From NCBI GenBank assembly GCA_017303335.1, contig JAFLBK010000006.1, forward strand, positions 62,001 to 126,000: DNA of 64,000 nt, written 5' to 3'. Origin of the DNA: Chitinophagales bacterium (GTDB lineage: Bacteria; Bacteroidota; Bacteroidia; Chitinophagales; Chitinophagaceae). Both the position numbers and the translations under genes were made by a program. Below the pieces are notes generated by a model that was not told the origin of the DNA, ran no database searches, and was given only the letters and a program-made list of their open reading frames with translations. Below, in pieces: positions 51,519 through 58,800 of this stretch. Every line of letters starts with the position of its first letter. Position 1 is the stretch's first letter.

Positions 51519-52511
51519 ATGGAGAAGCCTGTTTATTATGCCGATTACCTGCAGCTGGACAAGATCACCCGGGCGCAGGATCCCGAGAGTTTTAAAGCCG
51601 GTAAAACACCGGCGCACGATGAGATGCTGTTTATCATCATTCACCAGGCCTATGAACTCTGGTTCAAGCAGATCCTGTTCGAAGTGAATTCGGTGATCGG
51701 TATCATGAGTAAGCCGGTGGTGAACGATAATTCTCCTGAGATGCAAACCGTAGTGCACCGGCTGAAGCGTGTGGTGACGATCCTGAAAGTACTGGTGCAG
51801 CAGATCGATATCATGGAAACAATGACGCCGATGGATTTTCTTGATTTCAGGGATATGCTGCGGCCGGCATCGGGTTTCCAGAGTTACCAGTTCAAAGTGC
51901 TGGAAGCAAAACTGGGTTTGAAGTACTCACACCGCCACGGACAGAATTATTACGTCTCACAACTCAAAGAAGCGGATATCGCCATCATCAAAGACGCGGA
52001 AGACGGGAAATCGGTGCTGGAACTGCTGAATGCCTGGCTGGAGCGCATGCCGTTTATCAGCGATGATTTCTGGAATAATTACCAGCAGGTGTATACCGGA
52101 AGCCTGGCCGAGGCTGAAAAAGCCAATGCCGCGGCCTTTGAAGCGACTTTCAATACATCAGCTGCGGATCCGGAAAGGCATCTCTCGCCCAGGGCCTGCC
52201 GCTCCGCTTTATTCATCATGCTGTACCATGGTTACCCGATGCTGGAACAACCCTTCCAGTTGCTGGAAACCTTACTGGAAGTGGATAATCAACTGGGCGC
52301 CTGGCGGTACCGGCATATCAATATGGTGCAGCGCATGATCGGAAGCCGCATCGGTACCGGCGGAAGTACGGGAGCCGGTTATCTCAAAGGGGCCATGGAT
52401 AAACATTATATCTTCAAAGAGATCGCCCAGCTGAACAGTTTCCTGGTGGAACGGAAGAAATTGCCGGCGTTGCCGAAAGAAGTAGAGGAGAGGTTGGGGT
52501 ATCATTTTTAA
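51519..52511 (+). CDS. kynA: Tryptophan 2,3-dioxygenase
   Basis: 330 residues, all helical. Family signatures are HDEMLFIIIHQAYELWFKQILFE in the N-terminal part, FRDMLRPASGFQSYQFK, and WRYRHINMVQRMIGSRIGTGGSTGAGYL, where H266 is the likely haem ligand. It opens the indole ring of tryptophan to N-formylkynurenine. No other kynurenine-pathway gene is in the window. The start is preceded by a perfect -7 element and AAACGATTG. The length is at the upper end for bacterial enzymes because of an extra segment around 180-215. Confidence 0.94.
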   Translation: MEKPVYYADYLQLDKITRAQDPESFKAGKTPAHDEMLFIIIHQAYELWFKQILFEVNSVIGIMSKPVVNDNSPEMQTVVHRLKRVVTILKVLVQQIDIMETMTPMDFLDFRDMLRPASGFQSYQFKVLEAKLGLKYSHRHGQNYYVSQLKEADIAIIKDAEDGKSVLELLNAWLERMPFISDDFWNNYQQVYTGSLAEAEKANAAAFEATFNTSAADPERHLSPRACRSALFIMLYHGYPMLEQPFQLLETLLEVDNQLGAWRYRHINMVQRMIGSRIGTGGSTGAGYLKGAMDKHYIFKEIAQLNSFLVERKKLPALPKEVEERLGYHF

Positions 52512-52543
52512 TTATTGAATGGATGGTCACCACTGTTGTGAAG

Positions 52544-53041
52544 TCAGTCATGTGTGATATAAGAGAGGAGGAAAAAGGTCATGAAAAGAAAGATGACATA
52601 TGGTCCTATATCGGAGCCGGAATAACGATCAAAGACTTTCGTATATAGCAGTACAAGGGCCAGTACAGTTAAGCAGGTTAGGGAATACAATAGGATCCTA
52701 ACGTTGAACAGGTAAAGCATACCTGTTTTTACGGAGTAACTGGTTCCACCTTTTTGGAATTTCAACGATAAGGATTTTCCAAAAGAAGAATACTGCATCA
52801 TACAGAAGTCTCCGGGGCTCAATAAATCCGCAGTATTTTTTTGAACATTTAACTGTTTGCCATTCGAAAGCTGAATAATATAAATTTCCGCATATCTCTG
52901 ACTGTGGTTTTTGGGATAGGATTCAATAGTAACGGGTTTGCTGTAAGATGGCAGGACATATGTATCCATCAACGGAACCAAGTAGAAAACAAGTGAAAGG
53001 TATAGCAACGATCGCTTCAATCGTTTCGGCCTAAGTTGCAT
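52544..53041 (-). CDS. Small membrane protein of unknown function
   Basis: 165 residues, visibly more A+T-rich than its neighbours. A basic N-terminus and hydrophobic segment (LLYLSLVFYLVPLMDTYVL) is followed by a central soluble domain of about 70 residues (IYIIQLSNGKQLNVQK, LSPGDFCMMQYSSFGKSLSLKF) and two C-terminal helices (ILLYSLTCLTVLALVLLY and YVIFLFMTFFLLSYI). I recognise no family. The soluble part would face the periplasm if the first helix points outward. The odd base composition suggests recent acquisition or relaxed selection. Confidence 0.6.
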   Translation of the reverse strand: MQLRPKRLKRSLLYLSLVFYLVPLMDTYVLPSYSKPVTIESYPKNHSQRYAEIYIIQLSNGKQLNVQKNTADLLSPGDFCMMQYSSFGKSLSLKFQKGGTSYSVKTGMLYLFNVRILLYSLTCLTVLALVLLYTKVFDRYSGSDIGPYVIFLFMTFFLLSYITHD

Positions 53042-53089
53042 ATAAGTGCCGGGTTGAATTGCACTGCCAAGATAACTTACTTATTATCA

Positions 53090-54217
53090 TTAAACCAATT
53101 CCTTCAGCTTCGCTACCACCGCATCCACTTCTTCTTTCGTATTGTGTTTGCTGAAACTGAACCGCACCGTAACCTGGTTGGGGTTGTTGTTGATGGCCCG
53201 GATAACATGACTGCCCTGGTCGGCGCCGCTGGTGCAGGCGCTGCCGCCGCTGGCGCAGATATTATTGATGTCGAGGTTGAAGAGGATCATTTCGGATTTC
53301 TCGGTTTTCGGGAAACTAACGCTCAGTACCGTATATAAACTCCTGCCCAGGGTATCGCCGTTGAAACCCACCCCCTTGATGTGCTTCTTCAGTTCATCCA
53401 TCATGTAGTATTTCAGCGTACCGATATGGGCGCTGTCTTCTTCATAATTAGCTGTAGCCAGTTCCAGCGCTTTGGCAAAGCCCACGATGCCGTAAAGGTT
53501 CTCGGTACCGGCCCGCATATTGCGTTCCTGGGCGCCACCGTGTACAAAGGGTTTGATCTTTACATTCTCGTTGATGTATAAAATGCCCACGCCTTTGGGG
53601 CCGTGGAATTTGTGTGCGGCGCCGGTGATGAAATGCACGGGTGTATTGCGCAGGTCGAAGGGGAAATGCCCGACGGTTTGCACGGTATCGCTGTGAAAGA
53701 TGGCGTTGTAGAGTTTACAGAGTCTTCCCACCGCGTGGATGTCGAGGATATTACCGATCTCGTTGTTGGCGTGCATCAGGGTAACCAGTGTTTTCTCTTC
53801 GCTGGCAGCCAGGAGTCTTTCCAGGTCGTCGAGGTCTATATGGCCGTTGGGAAGCAGTTTCACCAGGCTTACTTTGGCCACATCCATATTGTCGAGGTAT
53901 TCCACCGAGTGCGAAACAGCATGGTGTTCGATGGGCGAGGTGATGATGTGCTTGCAGCCCAGGTCGCGTACCGAAGCGGTGATGGCCGTGTTGCTGCTCT
54001 CGGTTCCGCCGCTGGTAAAGAATATCTCGGCCGGGTGGGCGTTCAGGATCTTCGCTACGGATTTGCGGGCTGCTTCGATTGCCATCCGGGTTTCCCGTCC
54101 GTACGAATAGATGGAGGAGGGGTTACCGAATTTATCGGTCAGGTAAGGCATCATGGCTTCCAGCACCTGTGGGTCCAGTGCGGTGGTGGCGGCGTTGTCG
54201 AAATAGATTCTGTTCAT
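53090..54217 (-). CDS. Cysteine desulfurase (NifS/IscS type)
   Basis: 375 residues from the ATG at 54217 (MNRIYFDNAATT). The frame runs upstream to 54310, but that part is heptad repeat and not family sequence. PLP-binding K203 lies in GAAHKFHGPKG. The catalytic loop cysteine is C328 in GGSACTSG. FGNPSSIYSYGRE and FTSGGTESSNTAI are family motifs. It takes sulfur from cysteine for iron-sulfur clusters or tRNA thiolation; no isc or suf partner is adjacent. The spacer on its 5' side is an inverted heptad island that begins five bases before the ATG. Confidence 0.94.
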   Translation of the reverse strand: MNRIYFDNAATTALDPQVLEAMMPYLTDKFGNPSSIYSYGRETRMAIEAARKSVAKILNAHPAEIFFTSGGTESSNTAITASVRDLGCKHIITSPIEHHAVSHSVEYLDNMDVAKVSLVKLLPNGHIDLDDLERLLAASEEKTLVTLMHANNEIGNILDIHAVGRLCKLYNAIFHSDTVQTVGHFPFDLRNTPVHFITGAAHKFHGPKGVGILYINENVKIKPFVHGGAQERNMRAGTENLYGIVGFAKALELATANYEEDSAHIGTLKYYMMDELKKHIKGVGFNGDTLGRSLYTVLSVSFPKTEKSEMILFNLDINNICASGGSACTSGADQGSHVIRAINNNPNQVTVRFSFSKHNTKEEVDAVVAKLKELV

Positions 54218-54221
54218 ATAG

Positions 54222-54325
54222 TTTGAAGTTTGTGGTTTGAGGTCTGTGATTGCTGTTCGCTGATTGAAAAGAATTCGAATGCTATTACCCTTTTCAACTT
54301 CAAACAACAAACCTCAAACCGGCCA
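54222..54325. repeat. Inverted heptad-repeat island between the cysteine desulfurase and glmM genes
   Basis: Left arm: TTTGAAG at 54222, TTTGTGG at 54229, TTTGAGG at 54236, then weaker units in the same phase to about 54270. Right arm: CTTCAAA at 54298, CAACAAA at 54305, CCTCAAA at 54312, the same family inverted. The 21-base arms pair at 18 of 21 positions around a 55-base core. Confidence 0.75.
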
Positions 54326-54330
54326 ACCGT

Positions 54331-55710
54331 TTACATCAATCTCCCGATATCCTGTATCAGTTTTTTGGCAATATTATCGGCCTTCGATTCAAAATCACTC
54401 TCGGCATAAATACGGATGATGGGTTCGGTATTGCTGGTACGCAAATGTACCCAGTCGTTGTCGAATTCGATCTTGAGCCCGTCTTCCGAATTGATCGGCT
54501 GATTTTTGTACAGTTCTTTGATATGGTCGAATATTTTCTTTACATCAGTTCCCTTAGTAAGTTCGATCTTATTCTTGCTGATGAAATAGTCGGGGTAGGT
54601 GTTGCGCAGCTGCTTGATGCTTTTTTTGCTTTCGGCCAGGTGCGTGAGGAATAAGGCGATTCCGATGAGCGCATCTCTTCCATAGTGCAGATCGGGTACG
54701 ATGATGCCGCCATTGCCTTCGCCGCCGATCACGGCATTCACTTCTTTCATGCGGTTCACCACGTTCACTTCGCCCACCATGCTCGGATGGTACGCTCCGC
54801 CGTGTTTGATGGTAAGTTCCTTCAGCGCTTTCGTGGAAGACATGTTGGAAACGGTGTTGCCTTTCCGCTTGCCCAGTACATAGTCGGCCACGGCTACCAG
54901 GGTATATTCTTCCCCGAACATGGATCCGTCTTCACAAACAAAACAAAGCCTGTCTACATCCGGGTCAACCGCGATGCCCAGGTGCGCCTTGTGTTTTACC
55001 ACGGCGTTGCTGAGGTCGGTGAGGTGCTCGGGCAGGGGCTCGGGGTTGTGAGCGAAATGGCCGGTTACTTCTTCATTCAGTACGATGATGTCGGTAACGC
55101 CCATCGCTTTCAGCAGGGCCGGAACGGCGATGGCGCCGGTGCTGTTCACGGCGTCGACCACCACTTTGAAATGTTGCTTTTTAACCAGGGCCGCGTCTAC
55201 CAGTTCGTAAGCCAGTACGGCGTCGATGTGCTTTTTCAGCAGGCTCTCGTCTCTGGTAACGGTTCCGAGTTTATCCACTTTGGCAAATTCGAAATCTTCT
55301 TTTTCGGCGGTCTGCAAAATGCGGTTGCCTTCCTCGCCGCTGATGAATTCGCCTTTATCGTTAAGGAGTTTGAGTGCGTTCCATTCCTTGGGGTTATGGC
55401 TGGCGGTAAGGATGATGCCACCTGCGGCCTTCTCGAACTTCACCGCCATTTCAACGGTGGGCGTGGTACTGAGGCCGAGGTCGATGATATCAAATCCCAG
55501 TCCGACGAGCGTACTGATCACCAGGTTGCTCACCATTTCGCCGCTGATACGGCCATCGCGGCCAATGACGATCTTTTTATTGTTGCTTTGCTGCGCCAGC
55601 CAGGTTCCGTAGGCGGCTGCGAATTTTACGATGTCAACAGGGGTAAGGTTATCATTGGGTTTTCCGCCGATCGTACCACGTATGCCCGAAATGCTCTTGA
55701 TCAATGCCAT
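54331..55710 (-). CDS. glmM: Phosphoglucosamine mutase
   Basis: 459 residues. The phosphoserine loop is TASHNP with S104, the metal site is DPDVDRL, the sugar loop is GGEGNGG, and the C-terminal phosphate-binding loop is RTSNTEPIIRIYAE. The start SISGIRGTIGG is typical for GlmM of this phylum. It interconverts glucosamine 6- and 1-phosphate for UDP-GlcNAc and so for peptidoglycan; related enzymes act on glucose or mannose phosphates, so the substrate call is slightly less certain than the fold. A perfect -7 element lies upstream at 55733-55740. Confidence 0.9.
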   Translation of the reverse strand: MALIKSISGIRGTIGGKPNDNLTPVDIVKFAAAYGTWLAQQSNNKKIVIGRDGRISGEMVSNLVISTLVGLGFDIIDLGLSTTPTVEMAVKFEKAAGGIILTASHNPKEWNALKLLNDKGEFISGEEGNRILQTAEKEDFEFAKVDKLGTVTRDESLLKKHIDAVLAYELVDAALVKKQHFKVVVDAVNSTGAIAVPALLKAMGVTDIIVLNEEVTGHFAHNPEPLPEHLTDLSNAVVKHKAHLGIAVDPDVDRLCFVCEDGSMFGEEYTLVAVADYVLGKRKGNTVSNMSSTKALKELTIKHGGAYHPSMVGEVNVVNRMKEVNAVIGGEGNGGIIVPDLHYGRDALIGIALFLTHLAESKKSIKQLRNTYPDYFISKNKIELTKGTDVKKIFDHIKELYKNQPINSEDGLKIEFDNDWVHLRTSNTEPIIRIYAESDFESKADNIAKKLIQDIGRLM

Positions 55711-55732
55711 TTCCTTCTGAATTTAGGGAGGG

Positions 55733-55740
55733 CAAAGATA
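55733..55740 (-). promoter_or_regulatory. -7 promoter element of glmM
   Basis: TATCTTTG on the - strand matches TAnnTTTG exactly, 22 bases before the ATG. Confidence 0.5.
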
Positions 55741-55755
55741 AGAAAACAGCGGGTT

Positions 55756-55918
55756 ATGGCGGATGGTTCATGGCGGATGGATCATAGATCATGGTGGATA
55801 GTCGAAGCCAGTTCATTACAAGACCCTGTGTGCGATGAACCAAGGACTGTTAGCCAGGATTCATGAACTATAGGCTATGAACCATAAGCTATGAACTATT
55901 ATCCCTGAACCATTAACT
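55756..55918. repeat. Inverted heptad-repeat island between glmM and a methyltransferase gene
   Basis: Left array: seven units in one phase from 55756 (ATGGCGG, ATGGTTC, then at 55770, 55777, 55784, 55791 and 55798), all starting with AT. Right array: 14-base double units start at 55835, 55849, 55863, 55877, 55891 and 55905 (ATGAACC, ATAAGCT and variants). Read on the - strand they are the same family (ATGGTTC, ATAGTTC). 55765-55790 pairs with 55858-55883 at 19 of 26 positions. Confidence 0.8.
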
Positions 55919-55921
55919 TTG
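55914..55921 (+). promoter_or_regulatory. -7 promoter element of the methyltransferase gene
   Basis: TAACTTTG matches TAnnTTTG exactly and ends four bases before the ATG, predicting a leaderless message. Its first bases belong to the last unit of the heptad array. Confidence 0.5.
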
Positions 55922-55925
55922 CGCC

Positions 55926-56669
55926 ATGCCCGAATCCTGGTTCAAAGACTGGTTCAACTCGCCGTATTATCACCTGCTTTATTTCAACAGGGATGACCGG
56001 GAGGCTGCGGATTTCATCGATCAGCTCATTCACTACTTAAAACCACCGGCCGGCGCTTCGATGCTGGATGTTGCCTGCGGAAAGGGACGGCATTCGGTAC
56101 AACTGGCCAGCAAGGGGTTTGATGTAACGGGGATCGACCTGAGCGATGACAGCATCAATGAGGCGTTGCTATCGCAGTCGGAGAACCTGCATTTTTACCG
56201 GCACGATATGCGCCTTCCATTCTGGATCAACTATTTCGATTACGCGTTCAACTTCTTCACCAGCTTTGGCTATTTCCGTACCCGGCGGGAACACGACGAT
56301 GCCATCCGAACCATTGCCCAGGCCATCAAGGTGAACGGAACCTTTGTCATGGATTTCCTCAATGTGCATTACGCGGAAGACAACCTAGTGCACCAGTCGG
56401 AAACCGATATTGATGGCATCAATTTCATCATCACGAAGTGGTTCGATGAAACGCACTTCTATAAAAAGATCGTGGTGGAGGATGAAACCCGGCAGGAACC
56501 CCTCATCTATACCGAACGGGTCGCGAAATTCTCACTCGGCGACTTTACCGAGATGTTCGCCTACCAGGGACTGCAGATCCAGGAAGTGTTCGGTGATTAT
56601 TCATTTTCTAATTATGATGTGAAAAAATCGCCGCGTATGCTGATGATCGCGAAGAAAATCAAGGTATAG
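55926..56669 (+). CDS. Class I SAM-dependent methyltransferase, unknown substrate
   Basis: 247 residues. The SAM-binding loop is SMLDVACGKGRHSVQLASKGFDVTGIDLS, followed by MRLPFWINYFDYAFNFFTSFGYF and FVMDFLNVHYAEDNLV. The N-terminal WFNSPYYHLLYFNRD matches a group of bacterial methyltransferases often annotated only by fold. It is divergent from glmM across a heptad island. No substrate can be inferred. Confidence 0.87.
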   Translation: MPESWFKDWFNSPYYHLLYFNRDDREAADFIDQLIHYLKPPAGASMLDVACGKGRHSVQLASKGFDVTGIDLSDDSINEALLSQSENLHFYRHDMRLPFWINYFDYAFNFFTSFGYFRTRREHDDAIRTIAQAIKVNGTFVMDFLNVHYAEDNLVHQSETDIDGINFIITKWFDETHFYKKIVVEDETRQEPLIYTERVAKFSLGDFTEMFAYQGLQIQEVFGDYSFSNYDVKKSPRMLMIAKKIKV

Positions 56670-56670
56670 G

Positions 56671-56751
56671 CCTCGACTCCGCTCGGCCGGTATACTAGAG
56701 TCGATTAATCCTTTGACTCCGCTCATCCTTCGACTCCGCTCAGGATGATCC
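56671..56751. repeat. REP-like palindromic repeat cluster
   Basis: GACTCCGCTC occurs three times (56675, 56715, 56732). The last lies inside a hairpin, CATCCT (56724-56729) with AGGATG (56742-56747). TCGACTC at 56673-56679 also pairs with GAGTCGA at 56698-56704. The cluster fills the gap between two convergent genes. Similar CCTTCGACTCCGCTCAGG palindromes are, to my knowledge, frequent between genes in many bacterial genomes. Confidence 0.75.
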
Positions 56752-58734
56752 TCACTTATTCTTATTGTTCAGCAGCATCCACCTCGAGGTTTCGTAGATG
56801 GCCGAGGTAAGTTCGGAGAGTTGTTTTTTTACCGAGTCCTGCTGTTGCGGGGTAAGCGCCGGGGTATCGAAACGTACCGGTACCAGTTCTTCTTTTTTGA
56901 TGCGTATGTTTTTCCGGTAGAAATAATCATCGGTAACCACACCGATCCAGCCGGGGGCGTGGTAGATGATGAAGGCGGCGTTCTCTTTCTTGTCTTTGTC
57001 GAACAGGTCGCGGCCCAGGGTGGAGTTGAGGTAGGGTTGCTGCAGCATGCCGGCGATGCTGGGCAGGATATCGATCTGCGATACGGTTTCTTTTCGCAAC
57101 TGTGCCGGGAGCAGGCCGGGTGCGTAAAAAAGCAGGGGTACGTGTTCATCGCTGAGGCGCTGTTCGGTCCAGGCCCTGGGATAGATGGCGTCCGCGTTTC
57201 CTTCCACGCCATGATCGCCGGTGAATACAAAGATGGTATTGCTGAAATAGGGTTGTGTTTTCGCCTGCTCCATGAATTTCCGGATGCAGTAATCCGAATA
57301 GGCGAAAGCCTGGTATTCTTTCAGGGATTCGAAACCGTATTTCTGTAAGGTATCCGCGTCGATGGTGCGTTTTACAAAATCGCTGTCTTCGGCGGGGATG
57401 TTGAAGGGCCGGTGATTGTCGGCCGTCTGGATGATGGCGAAGAAGGGCTTTTGTTGTTTGGCGAGTACCTCATCGGCTTCCAGGAAGAGATTCTTATCGC
57501 TGATGCCCCATACGTTGATGTTCTCCGATTTGTATTTTCCTTCTTCGTACAGCTGCACGCCGTTGATGTTGGCGATGAGCCCGCCGAAATTGTTGAACTG
57601 GCTCCTGCCCCCGATGAAATAGAATTTTTCGTAGCCGTCGAAATCATTGATGATGGTACGCTGGTTGACCGACTCCTCGTTGCGGGTGGCGAATTTGGAG
57701 AGCTGTACATCCGGTATGCCGGTGATGGTGGCGAAAATGCCCCGCGCCGTACCAAAAGTGGGGGTAAAGCAACGTTCGAAAAAGATACCCTGCCTGCACA
57801 TGCTGTCGAAATACGGCGTGCTGTTGAGGGGGTTACCGCTCATGCTGCTTTTGTACATGCTGAAGCTTTCGCAGATGACCAGCACCACGTTGGGCTGTGT
57901 TTCGAACGCACGCTTGCCGGGTTGTATCATCCGGCTGTAGCTTTGTGCCGGCAGGTTGTATTTGTCGAGGTTCAGGAACCGCGAGATGACAGGATAATAT
58001 TCCCGGGCGTTGTTGGTATGATCGGGTTTGCGGAAGCGCAGGGTGGTGAAGAAATTCTGCAGGGGGTTCAGGGCCAGGTTGCTTTTGAATTCGTCGTTGA
58101 GGTTGAAGGCCCGGAAGAAATCCAGGGGCTTCAGGGTGAGAAAACCGTAGATGAACCAGCCGAGCAGGAGCAGGGCGGCGCCATGCCAGCGACGCCGGTA
58201 CGTGAACTTGTGAATGTTCAGGTTCTTCTCTTCCACATCCACATGCATGCGCCGGAACATCCAGGTCATCATCAATACGGCGCCCGCCAGTCCGATCAGG
58301 ATCCATACAACCGGGTAACTCTGCCATACCATCTGCAGGCTTTCCCTCGGGTCTTCGGCAAAGATCAACGCATCGGCATTGAGCCGTGCGTTGATGTACG
58401 CGAACTGCCCGAAATCGGCGCCATAGAAAAAAAGCACCAGCAGGGTAATGATGCCGAGATAAAGCGTCCACCTTCGCTTGCTGCGTTCGCTGTAAAACGG
58501 CGATAAGCGTGTGTACAGCGAGAAGAGGGCGATGGGTGAGAGGATGAGTGCGATCCAGCGCAGGTCGTATTTAAGTCCGAGCCAGAACGACGGACCCAGT
58601 TCAAAGACGCTGATCGATGCGGGTTTGAAGAAAATGACCGTGGCGATGCGGAACGCTGTGAATATGAAAAGATAGATGAAGAATAACTTCACGAGCCATT
58701 GAATCGTTTTGGGCACACGCCAGCTGATGAGCAT
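56752..58734 (-). CDS. LtaS-like membrane sulfatase-fold enzyme (copy 1)
   Basis: 660 residues. Five hydrophobic helices lie in the first 220 residues, followed by a large extracytoplasmic sulfatase/alkaline phosphatase-fold domain. The metal and catalytic positions of LtaS-type enzymes are kept: E289 (ICESFS), T329 (FGTARG, the likely nucleophile) and D507-H508 (FTGDHG). LtaS and MdoB relatives transfer phosphoglycerol from phosphatidylglycerol, or phosphoethanolamine, to envelope glycans. A Gram-negative of this type has no lipoteichoic acid, so the acceptor is probably another periplasmic glycan or lipid. It is the second gene of a tandem pair, 66 bases downstream of its paralogue. Confidence 0.88.
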   Translation of the reverse strand: MLISWRVPKTIQWLVKLFFIYLFIFTAFRIATVIFFKPASISVFELGPSFWLGLKYDLRWIALILSPIALFSLYTRLSPFYSERSKRRWTLYLGIITLLVLFFYGADFGQFAYINARLNADALIFAEDPRESLQMVWQSYPVVWILIGLAGAVLMMTWMFRRMHVDVEEKNLNIHKFTYRRRWHGAALLLLGWFIYGFLTLKPLDFFRAFNLNDEFKSNLALNPLQNFFTTLRFRKPDHTNNAREYYPVISRFLNLDKYNLPAQSYSRMIQPGKRAFETQPNVVLVICESFSMYKSSMSGNPLNSTPYFDSMCRQGIFFERCFTPTFGTARGIFATITGIPDVQLSKFATRNEESVNQRTIINDFDGYEKFYFIGGRSQFNNFGGLIANINGVQLYEEGKYKSENINVWGISDKNLFLEADEVLAKQQKPFFAIIQTADNHRPFNIPAEDSDFVKRTIDADTLQKYGFESLKEYQAFAYSDYCIRKFMEQAKTQPYFSNTIFVFTGDHGVEGNADAIYPRAWTEQRLSDEHVPLLFYAPGLLPAQLRKETVSQIDILPSIAGMLQQPYLNSTLGRDLFDKDKKENAAFIIYHAPGWIGVVTDDYFYRKNIRIKKEELVPVRFDTPALTPQQQDSVKKQLSELTSAIYETSRWMLLNNKNK

Positions 58735-58800
58735 CGTTTGTGTTTCTTAAGCCTGAACAAAGAAAGCGAATATACAGAAAGCGCTGGAAGGCATGGCGCT

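Noticed and set aside
51519..52511. A complete kynurenine pathway operon
   Set aside because: The dioxygenase stands alone; neighbours are an outer-membrane barrel and an unknown membrane protein.
54218..54310. N-terminal extension of the cysteine desulfurase
   Set aside because: The extension is translated heptad repeat; the family starts at MNRIYFDNAATT.
54685..55866. 393-codon frame antisense to glmM
   Set aside because: Shadow of a well-supported gene; it also runs into the heptad-repeat spacer and has no protein-like character.
55756..55918. CRISPR array as explanation of the repeats
   Set aside because: Units are 7 or 14 bp, directly adjacent, degenerate and inverted on one side; there are no spacers of constant length and no cas genes.
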